64,000 nt of DNA from Mycolicibacterium cosmeticum. Lineage in GTDB: Bacteria > Actinomycetota > Actinomycetes > Mycobacteriales > Mycobacteriaceae. The notes under the pieces were generated by a model, which ran no database searches, was not told the DNA's origin, and saw nothing but the letters and a program-made list of their open reading frames with translations. Positions 23,154-31,407 of this stretch are shown here, in pieces (the stretch's first letter is position 1; each line of letters starts with the position of its first letter). The stretch is taken from assembly GCA_016197365.1 (NCBI GenBank), contig JACPVS010000006.1, forward strand, positions 558,001 to 622,000. The letters are read 5' to 3'. Made by a program: the position numbers and the translations under genes.

Positions 23154-23462
23154 TCAGCTGTTGGGATGCTGGCGTTTGGCCTCGGGATGTGCTGCATACC
23201 AACGATCTTCGATGCGTCGCACCCTGACGTGTTCCAGCGCCAGCCACAGCGCACCGATCAGCATGCCCGCAGCCGACAGCAGGGCCACGGTCAAGCCGAC
23301 ATCGGAATGCCGGGTCGCGAACGCGGCGAGACTCGCGACGAACAACACCAGCGCCACCCCGATCAGGATGAGCGCGGGCATGATGACGTTGTCCTTCATG
23401 GATTCACCGGCATGCGGGCGGGTGGTGCGGGTGTGATCGACAGGATCTTTGGGGCCTTTCAT
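23154..23462 (-). CDS. UsfY-like small membrane protein
   Basis: A 102-residue protein with two membrane helices (about residues 27-48 and 55-75). The N-terminal Asp-Pro-Val-Asp-His-x-Arg-Thr-Thr-Arg-Pro-x-Ala-Gly-Glu-Ser and the C-terminal Arg-Arg-Ile-x-Asp-Arg-Trp-Tyr-x-x-His-Pro-Glu pattern resemble UsfY (Rv3288c), which lies directly upstream of usfX-sigF in M. tuberculosis, as I remember it. Here it is about 7.6 kb from rsbW. Function unknown. A GAGGAGGG ribosome site precedes ATG 23462. No clear SigF promoter was found for it. Confidence 0.7.
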   Translation of the reverse strand: MKGPKDPVDHTRTTRPHAGESMKDNVIMPALILIGVALVLFVASLAAFATRHSDVGLTVALLSAAGMLIGALWLALEHVRVRRIEDRWYAAHPEAKRQHPNS

Positions 23463-23523
23463 GGCAACCCTCCTCGTCCGCCCAAACAACGGGCTTCTTC
23501 CAGGGTAGATCCGTAGCCGCCGG

Positions 23524-23853
23524 TTAGGAAGGCTCGTACCAACCGTCGCCTTCGGCGAGCCGTTTGATCGCGGCCAGCCTGCGATCCCATTGCCGGCCGA
23601 TCCGGTCCAACTCGCCTGCCAGGGCGCTGAGTCTGGACCCCAGCGCGCGGTAGCGGACCTCACGGCCGACGCGCACGGGTTCGACCAGTCCCGCGTCGGC
23701 GAGGACGGCCAGGTGTTTGGCTATGGCCTGTCGGCTCACCGGCATTCGGGTCGCGAGCGCACTGGCCGACAGATCCTGTGCGCCGAGTTCGGTGAGGATC
23801 TGCCAGCGTGTTTCGTCGGCCAGCACGGCCAGTACCACCGGGACGGCTGTCAC
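23524..23853 (-). CDS. ArsR-family transcriptional regulator
   Basis: A 109-residue winged-helix protein. The Ala-Asp-Glu-Thr-Arg-Trp-Gln-Ile-Leu start of helix 1 and the recognition helix Val-Ser-Arg-Gln-Ala-Ile-Ala-Lys-His-Leu-Ala-Val-Leu are typical of ArsR regulators paired with SRPBCC proteins. No metal-binding Cys cluster is present, so it is probably not a metal sensor. GTG start overlaps the stop of the SRPBCC gene (GTGA). The duplicated TGCAAC-N6-GTTGCA sites upstream of the pair are its likely operator. Confidence 0.88.
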   Translation of the reverse strand: MTAVPVVLAVLADETRWQILTELGAQDLSASALATRMPVSRQAIAKHLAVLADAGLVEPVRVGREVRYRALGSRLSALAGELDRIGRQWDRRLAAIKRLAEGDGWYEPS

Positions 23854-24278
23854 ACCCCGGCCTGCACGAACTCCACCAGATCGGCCAGTTCGGCGGTCCA
23901 GCCCCCGGTGTTGTCGGCAAGTGAAACCTGCGGGTTCTCCAGTTCCTCGAATCCGGTCTCGACCAGATCCAGGCGCGTACCGCCCTCGATCTCGGTCAGT
24001 TCGAAACGCACCACCGTCGAATTGCCCGGCACGGGTTCGACGTCAGCGGCTTGCGCCCAGCGGTACACCAGAACCCTTGGCGCTTCGATGTGTTCGACGA
24101 TCATCCGGTGCTTTCCCGCCTTCTCCCAGCCGAAGTAGCCGGTGCCGCCGGGGACGGCATCGAACTCGCAGGCGTCACCGAACCACTGCGCGATCAGATC
24201 CGCCTCGGTGAGCGCCCTCCACACCCGGTCGATGGGTGCGCTGATGTCGATGCTGCGCGTGATGGCGAGTGTGTCCAT
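23850..24278 (-). CDS. SRPBCC (AHSA1-like) ligand-binding protein
   Basis: A 142-residue START/SRPBCC-fold protein. The Ile-Asp-Arg-Val-Trp-Arg-Ala-Leu-Thr-Glu and Trp-Phe-Gly-Asp motifs near the N-terminus and a C-terminal amphipathic helix fit the AHSA1 subgroup. Such proteins carry a hydrophobic pocket; ligand unknown. It is cotranscribed with an ArsR regulator, a common pair in actinobacteria. The promoter faces the xanthine dehydrogenase genes. Confidence 0.85.
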   Translation of the reverse strand: MDTLAITRSIDISAPIDRVWRALTEADLIAQWFGDACEFDAVPGGTGYFGWEKAGKHRMIVEHIEAPRVLVYRWAQAADVEPVPGNSTVVRFELTEIEGGTRLDLVETGFEELENPQVSLADNTGGWTAELADLVEFVQAGV

Positions 24279-24302
24279 GTCGTCTCCTGACAGTGTCTCC
24301 GT

Positions 24303-24330
24303 TGATGTGCAACTTCAGAGTTGCACATCA
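24303..24330. promoter_or_regulatory. ArsR operator 1 (12-bp inverted repeat)
   Basis: Perfect 12-bp arms (24303-24314 and 24319-24330) separated by TCAG, containing the core TGCAAC-N6-GTTGCA. It lies 24 bp upstream of the SRPBCC-ArsR operon and 74 bp upstream of the divergent gene at 24404. Confidence 0.75.
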
Positions 24331-24340
24331 CTCGAACGTC

Positions 24341-24358
24341 TGCAACCGAAGGGTTGCA
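24341..24358. promoter_or_regulatory. ArsR operator 2 (TGCAAC-N6-GTTGCA)
   Basis: A second copy of the same core, 33 bp from the first centre to centre (about three helical turns), so two dimers would sit on the same DNA face. It lies 45 bp before the FAD-subunit gene and may extend control to the xanthine dehydrogenase genes. Confidence 0.65.
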
Positions 24359-24403
24359 CTTATTTGGCATGCGGTCTGGGCTGCACTTGATTACCGTCGA
24401 CAG

Positions 24404-25207
24404 GTGGACCTGAACAACGTCGAGGTGATCGACACCCCGCGGCACCGCGACGAGCTCTGGCCGCTGAGCCAGGGCGACGCCGTGCTGGCCGGCGGCACCT
24501 GGCTGTTCTCCGAACCTCAGCCCTACCTGACCCGGTTGGTCGATCTCACCTGCCTCGGCTGGCAGGCGGTCACCCGCCGCGACGACGGCGTCGAGTTGGC
24601 CGCCACCTGCACGGTCGCCGAGGTGTCGCAGCTGTCCCGCGAACTCGGCGTTCCACTGCTGCACCAATGCTGCACCGCGCTGCTGGCCTCGTTCAAGATC
24701 TGGCACACCGCCACCATCGGCGGCAACCTCTGCCTGGCATTCCCCGCCGGCGCGATGATCTCGATGGTGTCGGCGCTGTCGGGAACGGTGACGGTCTGGC
24801 GGCCCGACGGCACCGAATACCACTGCCCGGTAGATGAATTCGTCACCGGTGAGGCCACCAACGCGCTCGCCCCCGGCGAGGTCGTGCGATCGGTGTTCCT
24901 GCCCGCTCATGCCCTGCAGGCGCAAACCGCATTTCGCAAACTGGCCCCCTCGCCCCTGGGCCGGTCCGGCGTGGTGGTCATCGGGCGTCAGGACACCGAC
25001 GGCCGGTTCGTCCTGTCGGTGACAGCCGCGACGGTGCGCCCGTACACCTTCGACTTCGCTGAGCTACCCGGACCCGACCATGTGCGGGAGGCCCACGCGC
25101 AGATTCCCGACGACGCCTGGACCGATGATGCCCACGGCGACCCGGACTGGCGGGCCGCCATGACCCTGGTGCTCGCCCAGCAGGTGGCCGCGGAGCTTGC
25201 CCCGTGA
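24404..25207 (+). CDS. Xanthine-dehydrogenase-family FAD-binding subunit
   Basis: A 267-residue protein of the CoxM/XdhB type. The Ala-Gly-Gly-Thr-Trp-Leu loop (about residues 28-33) and Ala-Thr-Ile-Gly-Gly-Asn-Leu-Cys-Leu-Ala block (about 103-112) bind FAD; the C-terminal CO-dehydrogenase flavoprotein domain is shortened. It passes electrons from the iron-sulfur domain to NAD+ or another acceptor. GTG 24404 is chosen because homology-like sequence begins there. Its stop overlaps the GTG of the next gene, which codes for the remaining domains. Confidence 0.88.
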   Translation: MDLNNVEVIDTPRHRDELWPLSQGDAVLAGGTWLFSEPQPYLTRLVDLTCLGWQAVTRRDDGVELAATCTVAEVSQLSRELGVPLLHQCCTALLASFKIWHTATIGGNLCLAFPAGAMISMVSALSGTVTVWRPDGTEYHCPVDEFVTGEATNALAPGEVVRSVFLPAHALQAQTAFRKLAPSPLGRSGVVVIGRQDTDGRFVLSVTAATVRPYTFDFAELPGPDHVREAHAQIPDDAWTDDAHGDPDWRAAMTLVLAQQVAAELAP

Positions 25208-27789
25208 TCATCAACGGCCAAGCCGCCCAAGGCGACCCGCGGCCCGGCCAGTGTCTGCGGTCCTATTTGCGTGACCACGGCCATTTCGAGGTGAAGAAGG
25301 GTTGCGACGGCGGCGATTGTGGCGCCTGCGCTGTCCTGGTCGACGGCACGGCGGTGCACTCGTGCGTATACCCGGCCTTTCGGGCGGCCGGGCGTGCGAT
25401 CACCACCGTCGCGGGGCTGGGCACCCCAGCGGACCTCCATCCCGTGCAGCGGGCGTTCGTCGACGCCGCAGGTTTCCAATGCGGCTTCTGCACGGCCGGG
25501 ATGGTCACGACGACATCGGTGCTCACCGAGGAACAACGTTGCGACCTGCCGCAGGCGCTCAAGGGCAACCTGTGCCGATGTACCGGCTACCGGGCGATCA
25601 CCGACGCCATCGCAGGCACCGTCAACACCGACGAGCACTCCCCCGGCGCACCGGCCGGGCGCCGCGTCGTCACCGGGACCGAGCAGTACACCATGGATCA
25701 CACACCCGAGGGTCTGTTGCATCTGGCCGTGCTGCGCAGCCCGGTGGCTCACGCCCGCATCGTCTCCGTCGATACCTCTGCTGCACAACGCATTCCGGGT
25801 GTGCACCTGATCCTCACCCATGCCGACAGCCCGCCCGTGGCGTTCTCCACCGCCCGGCACGAGAACCGCACGGATGACCCCGACGACACCTTCGTATTCG
25901 ACGACACCGTGCGCTTCATCGGTCAGCGCGTCGCGGCCGTGGTGGCCGACAGCGTCGCCGCCGCCGAGCGGGCCTGCGGGGCCATCACGGTCGAATACGC
26001 CGAACTGCCGGCGGTGTTCGACCCCGACCTGGCCCGCGCACCCGGCGCCCCGCTGGTGCACGGCGACAAGGACCGCGCTGCGCGGATCGCCGACCCGCAG
26101 CGCAACATCGTCGCCGAATTGCACGGCGGCGTCGGCGATGTCGATGCCGGGATTGCCATCGCCGAAGCTGCCGGGGGCGCCGTGGTGCGTGGGCGCTGGT
26201 CCACGCAGCGCGTCCAGCACAGCCATTTGGAGACCCACGGCAGCACCGGCTGGATCGACGAGGCGGGCCGGCTGGTGGTTCGCACCAGTTCCCAGGTGCC
26301 CTTCCTGGTGCGCGACGAACTGTGTCACCTCTTCGACCTCGACCCGTCGCGGGTACGGGTGTTCACCCGCCGGGTGGGGGGCGGCTTCGGCGGAAAGCAG
26401 GAGATGCTGACCGAGGACGTGGTGGCGCTGGCCGTGCTGAAACTGGGCCGCCCGGTCCGCTACGAATTTACTCGCACAGACGAATTCGTCGCCTCGCCCT
26501 GCAGGCATCCCTACCGGGTGGACGCCACCGTCGCCGCGGGTGCGGACGGCATCCTCACCGCCATGGCCATCGATGTGCTGATGGATGCGGGTGCCTACGG
26601 CAACCACAGCCCGGGGGTCATGTTTCACGGTTGCGGGGAGTCGATGGCCGTGTACCGCTGCCCGAACAAACACGTCGACGCCCAGGCCGTGTACACCAAC
26701 AACCTGCCGTCCGGCGCCTTCCGCGGGTACGGCCTCGGACAGGTGATCTTCGCCGTGGAGTCCGCGCTCGACGAATTGGCGGCCCGCCTGGGGATCGATC
26801 CGTTCGACCTGCGCCGCCGAAATGTCATCGTGCCCGGTGATGCGTTCGTCGATTCGCATGTGGCAGAGGACGATCTGACGTTCGGAAGCTACGGCCTGGA
26901 CCAGTGCCTGGACCTCACCGAGGCGGCTCTGGCCCGCGGCAACGGAGCCGAACCGCCGGACGGCCCGCAGTGGCGCATCGGCGAGGGCATGGCGGTGGCG
27001 ATGATCGCGACCATCCCCCCGCGGGGCCACTACTCCGATGCCTCCGTGTCCCTGGACGCCGACGGCATCTACACGCTGTCGGTCGGTACCGCCGAATTCG
27101 GCAACGGCACATCGACGGTGCACCTGAGCCTGGCGGCCGAGGCTCTCGGTGTGCCCACCGACCGGCTGCGGCTGCGGCAATCCGACACCGACGTCACCGC
27201 CTACGACACCGGCGCGTTCGGGTCGGCGGGCACCGTGGTCGCGGGACTGGCCGTGCAGTCGGCGTGCCGTGAGCTCCGCCAGGCACTCGAATCCGGTGCG
27301 ACCCAACGCCCGTTGGTCGGCCATGGCCGGCACGAGGGCACCCCGCGATCGGTGGCGTTCAACGTGCACGGCTTCCGGGTGGCGGTGAACACCGAGACGG
27401 GCGAGGTGCGGATCCTGCAGTCGATCCAGGCCGCCGACGCCGGGGTGGTGATGAATCCCGAGCAGTGCCGGGGCCAGGTGGAAGGCGGGGTGGCGCAGGC
27501 CATCGGCACCGCCCTCTTCGAGGAGATCCGGGTCGATGCGCGCGGCAAGGTGACCACCACAACGCTGCGCAACTATCACATTCCGCAACTCGCCGACCTT
27601 CCGGTGACCGAGGTCTACTTCGCGGACACCTACGACAAGCTCGGCCCGCTCGGCGCGAAGTCGATGAGCGAGTCGCCGTACAACCCGGTGGCGCCGGCGT
27701 TTGCCAACGCCATCGCCCGGGCGTGTGGGGCGCGGATGTACCGGTTGCCGATGACGCCGGCGCGGGTATGGCGGCGTCTGCAGGGCTGA
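25204..27789 (+). CDS. Xanthine dehydrogenase, fused [2Fe-2S] and molybdopterin-binding subunit
   Basis: An 861-residue fusion. Residues 1-145 hold two [2Fe-2S] domains: the plant-type cluster Cys-Asp-Gly-Gly-Asp-Cys-Gly-Ala-Cys with a later Cys, and the helical cluster Gln-Cys-Gly-Phe-Cys ... Cys-Arg-Cys-Thr-Gly-Tyr. Residues about 155-861 are the molybdenum hydroxylase part with Gly-Gly-Gly-Phe-Gly-Gly-Lys and Gly-Ala-Phe-Arg-Gly-Tyr-Gly motifs and a C-terminal Ser-Met-Ser-Glu-Ser segment near the usual catalytic Glu. With the FAD subunit it should oxidise hypoxanthine/xanthine to urate, the substrate of the uricase operon at 9.5-13.1 kb. No XdhC gene is nearby. Confidence 0.88.
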   Translation: MIINGQAAQGDPRPGQCLRSYLRDHGHFEVKKGCDGGDCGACAVLVDGTAVHSCVYPAFRAAGRAITTVAGLGTPADLHPVQRAFVDAAGFQCGFCTAGMVTTTSVLTEEQRCDLPQALKGNLCRCTGYRAITDAIAGTVNTDEHSPGAPAGRRVVTGTEQYTMDHTPEGLLHLAVLRSPVAHARIVSVDTSAAQRIPGVHLILTHADSPPVAFSTARHENRTDDPDDTFVFDDTVRFIGQRVAAVVADSVAAAERACGAITVEYAELPAVFDPDLARAPGAPLVHGDKDRAARIADPQRNIVAELHGGVGDVDAGIAIAEAAGGAVVRGRWSTQRVQHSHLETHGSTGWIDEAGRLVVRTSSQVPFLVRDELCHLFDLDPSRVRVFTRRVGGGFGGKQEMLTEDVVALAVLKLGRPVRYEFTRTDEFVASPCRHPYRVDATVAAGADGILTAMAIDVLMDAGAYGNHSPGVMFHGCGESMAVYRCPNKHVDAQAVYTNNLPSGAFRGYGLGQVIFAVESALDELAARLGIDPFDLRRRNVIVPGDAFVDSHVAEDDLTFGSYGLDQCLDLTEAALARGNGAEPPDGPQWRIGEGMAVAMIATIPPRGHYSDASVSLDADGIYTLSVGTAEFGNGTSTVHLSLAAEALGVPTDRLRLRQSDTDVTAYDTGAFGSAGTVVAGLAVQSACRELRQALESGATQRPLVGHGRHEGTPRSVAFNVHGFRVAVNTETGEVRILQSIQAADAGVVMNPEQCRGQVEGGVAQAIGTALFEEIRVDARGKVTTTTLRNYHIPQLADLPVTEVYFADTYDKLGPLGAKSMSESPYNPVAPAFANAIARACGARMYRLPMTPARVWRRLQG

Positions 27790-27828
27790 CCCAGCGGAGT
27801 TGTCGGGTTCCGCGGTTACGCTTCGGCC

Positions 27829-28362
27829 GTGAGGGTGCGGATCTACGCGGTACTGGCGCTGACCGCCGGTATCACGACATATCTACTCGGCGCGGGAGCG
27901 CCGTGGTCACTGGTCGCGGCCGCCGTTGCCGTGATGGCACCGCATTTCCTGCTCGGCGCCCTGCGCGGGCTGCGCACACCGTCGCCACGCGAAGACCCGA
28001 TCGCTGACATGTCGGGCACCGAGTTCGAAGACCACATCGCTCGCATCGCGCGCTCGTGCGGCGTCCCGGTGATCATGACGTCCCTGACCGGCGACTGGGG
28101 TGTGGACCTGATTGTCGGCAAACGGCCGAATCGCCTTGCCGTCCAATGTAAGCGGCAGGCCCGGCCAGTCGGCACCGGGGCCGTCCAGGAGGTGGTGTCG
28201 GGAGCTCCGATGCAGGACTGCACCCACACCATGGTGGTGACCAATCACGAATTCACCCCGGCTGCACGCAAACTCGCCGACTTGCACGGATGCATCCTGG
28301 TCGGTGGCGCCGAACTGCCCAGGCTGAAATCCACCATCCGCAGGCTGCTGGAGCAGGCCTGA
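27829..28362 (+). CDS. Membrane-anchored Mrr-type restriction-endonuclease-fold protein
   Basis: A 177-residue protein: an N-terminal pair of hydrophobic helices (residues 5-45), a linker, then an Mrr_cat domain (about 62-165). The PD-(D/E)xK core is Gly-Asp-Trp-Gly-Val-Asp-Leu-Ile-Val followed by Val-Gln-Cys-Lys-Arg-Gln, so the Asp and the Gln-x-Lys pair needed for cleavage are present. Mrr proteins cut DNA carrying foreign methylation; a membrane-bound form is widespread in actinobacteria with unknown role. It follows the xanthine dehydrogenase gene by 39 bp and ends against lat. No methylase gene is near. Confidence 0.85.
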   Translation: MRVRIYAVLALTAGITTYLLGAGAPWSLVAAAVAVMAPHFLLGALRGLRTPSPREDPIADMSGTEFEDHIARIARSCGVPVIMTSLTGDWGVDLIVGKRPNRLAVQCKRQARPVGTGAVQEVVSGAPMQDCTHTMVVTNHEFTPAARKLADLHGCILVGGAELPRLKSTIRRLLEQA

Positions 28363-28363
28363 C

Positions 28364-29680
28364 CTATCGCAGGGCGGTCCGCACCGCGTGGATCGCCTCG
28401 TCGATCTCGTCGCGGGAGACCGTCAGCGCCGGCCGGAACCGTACCGAGTCCACCCCGCTGGGCAGCATGATGACGTGCCGGTCCCACAACCGGCGCACCA
28501 GCTCGTCGCGTGCGTTTGCAGTCGGCATGCTGAACGCGCACATCAGGCCGCGGCCGCGCGGATCGCGCACCTGGTCGGGGAATTCGGTTGCCAGGTCCCG
28601 CAACCGGTCCAGCAGATGGCCGCCCAACAGGCGGGCGTTGTGCATCAGGTCGTCGGATTCGATGACCTCGAGAATGCGCCGGGCCCGGACCATATCGGTG
28701 AGGTTGCCACCCCAGGTCGAGTTGATCCGCGAGCTCACCGCGAACACGTTGTCAGCCACCTCGTCGACCCGGCCGCCGGCCATCACCCCGCATACCTGCG
28801 TCTTCTTGCCGAACGCCACCACGTCCGGAAGGACGCCCAACTGCTGGTAGGCCCAGGCGGAACCGGTCATCCCGCAGCCGGTCTGCACCTCGTCGAACAC
28901 GAGCAGCGCGTCGAACTCGTCACACAGTTCCCGCATGGCCGCGAAGAATTCGGGACGGATATGCCTGTCGCCACCCTCACCCTGGATCGGTTCGGCGATG
29001 AAACATGCGATGTCGTGCGGGTGCGCCTCGAAGGCCGCGCGGGCCTGCCGTAGCGATTCCGCCTCCAGCGCAGCGGGGTCCGCGCCGGGTCGCAGGTAGG
29101 GCGCGTCGATACGCGGCCAGTCGAACTGCGGGAAGCGCGCGACCTTGTTGGGATCGGTGTTGGTCAGCGACATCGTGTAGCCACTACGGCCGTGGAAGGC
29201 ACCGCGCAGATGCAGGACGCGGGTACCCGCCGCGGTCAGTCCCAGCGACTCGTTCCGGCGGCTCTTCCAGTCGAACGCCACTTTCAGCGCGTTCTCCACG
29301 GCGAGCGCTCCCCCGTCGATGAAGAACAGGTGCGGCAGGGCCGGGTCGCCGAGCACCCGGGTGAAGGCGTCGACGAACCGCGCCATGGTCACCGTGTAGA
29401 TATCGGAGTTGCTCGGCTTGTTCACCGCGATGGCGCCCAGCTCGGCACGGGATTCCGGGGTTGTCAGCGCCGGGTGGTTCATCCCCAGCGCCGAGGACGC
29501 GAAGAACGTGAACATGTCCAGGTAGCGGTCGCCGGTGCGGGCGTCGACCAGGTAGGAACCCTGCGAACGTTCGGTGTCGAGGACGAAGTCGAAGCCGTCG
29601 GCCAGGATGCTGCGGCTCAGGACGGCAGGTACCTCGGCAGCGGCGAGGGTCACGTCACGGTCGGGCAGGACAGCAGTCAT
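28364..29680 (-). CDS. lat: L-lysine epsilon-aminotransferase
   Basis: A 438-residue class III PLP aminotransferase, near-colinear with M. tuberculosis Lat (Rv3290c). The Phe-Gly-Lys-Lys-Thr-Gln-Val segment carries the PLP lysine, the Phe-Asp-Glu-Val-Gln-Thr-Gly segment the cofactor Asp, and the Gly-Ala-Phe-His-Gly-Arg segment the ring-stacking aromatic residue. It transfers the epsilon-amino group of lysine to 2-oxoglutarate, giving piperideine-6-carboxylate. It lies 53 bp downstream of the Lrp-type gene and is expected to respond to it. The product is used by Pcd (31404). Confidence 0.95.
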   Translation of the reverse strand: MTAVLPDRDVTLAAAEVPAVLSRSILADGFDFVLDTERSQGSYLVDARTGDRYLDMFTFFASSALGMNHPALTTPESRAELGAIAVNKPSNSDIYTVTMARFVDAFTRVLGDPALPHLFFIDGGALAVENALKVAFDWKSRRNESLGLTAAGTRVLHLRGAFHGRSGYTMSLTNTDPNKVARFPQFDWPRIDAPYLRPGADPAALEAESLRQARAAFEAHPHDIACFIAEPIQGEGGDRHIRPEFFAAMRELCDEFDALLVFDEVQTGCGMTGSAWAYQQLGVLPDVVAFGKKTQVCGVMAGGRVDEVADNVFAVSSRINSTWGGNLTDMVRARRILEVIESDDLMHNARLLGGHLLDRLRDLATEFPDQVRDPRGRGLMCAFSMPTANARDELVRRLWDRHVIMLPSGVDSVRFRPALTVSRDEIDEAIHAVRTALR

Positions 29681-29701
29681 GCTGGCCATCCTAACGCGAT
29701 C

Positions 29702-29740
29702 TTTACGGTTTCAGCTATTGTAAACCGGAATATTTACGGT
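29702..29740. promoter_or_regulatory. AT-rich Lrp-type operator region between lrpA and lat
   Basis: The octamer TTTACGGT occurs at 29702-29709 and 29733-29740, 31 bp apart (three helical turns); between them an AAACCG (29722-29727) mirrors CGGTTT (29706-29711). This is one of the few AT-rich spots in the region, as expected for binding of an Lrp octamer. The second copy overlaps the lrpA stop. Confidence 0.5.
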
Positions 29741-30192
29741 AGAAACTCGCGTCCTTCGTAAAATGTTTGTAGGATGATCGTGCTGCGAGTGCGAACGTTG
29801 GCGGCTGTCCGGATCCGTTGCAGCAGATCCTCCAGCCCGCGCGGCGACCCGACCCGCACGAGCAGGATGTAGCTCTCGTCGCCCGCGACCGAATGGCACG
29901 ACGCGATCTCGGGTATGTGCTCCAAGCGAGCGGGCGCATCATCGGGCTGGGACGGATCGAGAGGGGTGATGGCCACGAACGCCGACAGCATGTTGCCGAC
30001 CGCTTCGGGGTCGATACGCGCCGCGTACCCGGTGACCACGCCCCGCGCCTCCAGCCTCCGCACCCGCGCCTGCACGGCGGACACGGACAGCCCCGCCGTC
30101 GCCGCGAGGTGTGCGAGCGTCGCCCGCCCGTCGGCGAGAAGGTCACGCACCAGCGCACGGTCGATATCGTCGAGGTGGTCGGCATCGGCCAT
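29734..30192 (-). CDS. lrpA: Lrp/AsnC-family regulator LrpA
   Basis: A 152-residue protein with an N-terminal helix-turn-helix (Leu-Ala-Ala-Thr-Ala-Gly-Leu-Ser-Val-Ser-Ala-Val-Gln-Ala-Arg-Val-Arg-Arg-Leu) and a C-terminal RAM ligand domain ending in Gly-Asp-Glu-Ser-Tyr-Ile-Leu-Leu. It corresponds in position and type to Rv3291c, which responds to lysine and other amino acids and controls lat. Divergent from the hglS-pcd operon across 18 bp, so it can act on both sides. Confidence 0.92.
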   Translation of the reverse strand: MADADHLDDIDRALVRDLLADGRATLAHLAATAGLSVSAVQARVRRLEARGVVTGYAARIDPEAVGNMLSAFVAITPLDPSQPDDAPARLEHIPEIASCHSVAGDESYILLVRVGSPRGLEDLLQRIRTAANVRTRSTIILQTFYEGREFLP

Positions 30193-30210
30193 GGCCGGAG
30201 ACTACCTCCC

Positions 30211-31407
30211 GTGATCGAGAGCTGGCAGTTGCGCGCCGCATTCGCCGCGGCCCTGTCGCAGATGTACGGCACCGAGGTTCCCGCGTACACCACCCTGGTG
30301 CAGGTCACCGGCGAGGTGAACCGGGACTGCGCGGGTGACGGACGGCTGGGATCCCTCGATCGCGTCACCGCCGAGCGGCACGGCGCCATCCGGGTCGGCA
30401 ACCCGGCCGAAATGGCCGATGTCGCCGATCTTTTCGCCGCGTTCGGGATGTACCCCGTCGGCTACTACGATCTGCGCGAGGCCGCCTCACCGGTGCCGGT
30501 GGTCTCGACCGCCTTTCGCCCCATCGATTCAGAAGAGCTGGAGCGTAACCCCTTCCGGGTGTTCACCTCGATGTTGGCCACCGCGGACGGTCGGTTCTTC
30601 GCCCCCGACCTGGGCGACCGGGTCAACCGATTTGTGGCGCAGCGGCAGTTGTTCGACCCCGCGTTGATCACCGACGCCCGGCGCATCGCCGCCGCCGGTG
30701 GTGCGCCCGACGACCTGGCCGGCGACTTCGTGGCCCGCGCCACCGCGGCATTCGCGCTGTCGCGCGCCGCCATCGACAAGGCCTGGTACGACGAGTTGAG
30801 TGCGGTGTCCGCCGTGGCCGCCGACATCGCCGGTGTCACCACCACCCACGTCAACCACCTCACCCCACGGGTCCTCGACATCGACGAACTGTATCGGCGG
30901 ATGTCCGCGCGCGGCATCGCCATGATCGACGCGATCCAGGGACCGCCGCGCACCGACGGACCGGCCGTACTGTTGCGGCAGACGTCCTTCCGCGCACTGG
31001 CCGAGCCCCGGCGGTTTCGCGGCCGCGACGGCGCGGAGTTCGACGGCTCGCTGCGGGTTCGATTCGGCGAGGTCGAGGCCCGCGGGGTGGCCCTCACACC
31101 GCTCGGCCGCGCGCGCTACGACGCCGCCATGACCGATCCGGGCCGCTGGGCAGACCACTTCCCAGCCACCGACGCCGAGATGGCAGCGGACGGACTGGCG
31201 TACTACGTCGGCGGCGACCCGGCCAAACCGGTTGTCTACGAAGACTTCCTGCCTGCCTCGGCGGCGGGTATCTTCCGATCCAACCTCGACGGCGACGCCC
31301 AGGTCGGCAGCGGTGACGCGGCCCACTACAGCCTCGACTGGATGGCCGGGGCCATCGGCCACCACATCTACGACCCTTACGACCTCTACGAGAAGGCGGC
31401 ATCATGA
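30211..31407 (+). CDS. hglS: 2-oxoadipate dioxygenase/decarboxylase (HglS, DUF1338)
   Basis: A 398-residue DUF1338 protein, the position of Rv3292. The family is known from Pseudomonas HglS, a VOC-fold Fe(II) enzyme that converts 2-oxoadipate to D-2-hydroxyglutarate. His in Thr-Thr-His-Val-Asn-His-Leu-Thr-Pro and Glu in Val-Tyr-Glu-Asp-Phe-Leu are good metal-ligand candidates, and Arg-Gln-Thr-Ser-Phe-Arg is the substrate-binding type segment. This completes lysine catabolism: Lat, Pcd, a transaminase, then HglS. GTG 30211 chosen; ATGA overlap with pcd. Confidence 0.88.
   Translation: MIESWQLRAAFAAALSQMYGTEVPAYTTLVQVTGEVNRDCAGDGRLGSLDRVTAERHGAIRVGNPAEMADVADLFAAFGMYPVGYYDLREAASPVPVVSTAFRPIDSEELERNPFRVFTSMLATADGRFFAPDLGDRVNRFVAQRQLFDPALITDARRIAAAGGAPDDLAGDFVARATAAFALSRAAIDKAWYDELSAVSAVAADIAGVTTTHVNHLTPRVLDIDELYRRMSARGIAMIDAIQGPPRTDGPAVLLRQTSFRALAEPRRFRGRDGAEFDGSLRVRFGEVEARGVALTPLGRARYDAAMTDPGRWADHFPATDAEMAADGLAYYVGGDPAKPVVYEDFLPASAAGIFRSNLDGDAQVGSGDAAHYSLDWMAGAIGHHIYDPYDLYEKAAS

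Noticed and set aside
23463..23520. SigF promoter for the UsfY-like gene
   Set aside because: A GTTT and a GGGTT occur on the minus strand but only 13 bp apart; the pattern of the other promoters (16 bp, GGG(T/A)A) is not met.
24988..27588. Open frame of 866 codons on the minus strand over xanthine dehydrogenase
   Set aside because: Antisense shadow; composition is typical of complementary frames in high-GC DNA and no motif is present, while the plus strand encodes a complete enzyme.
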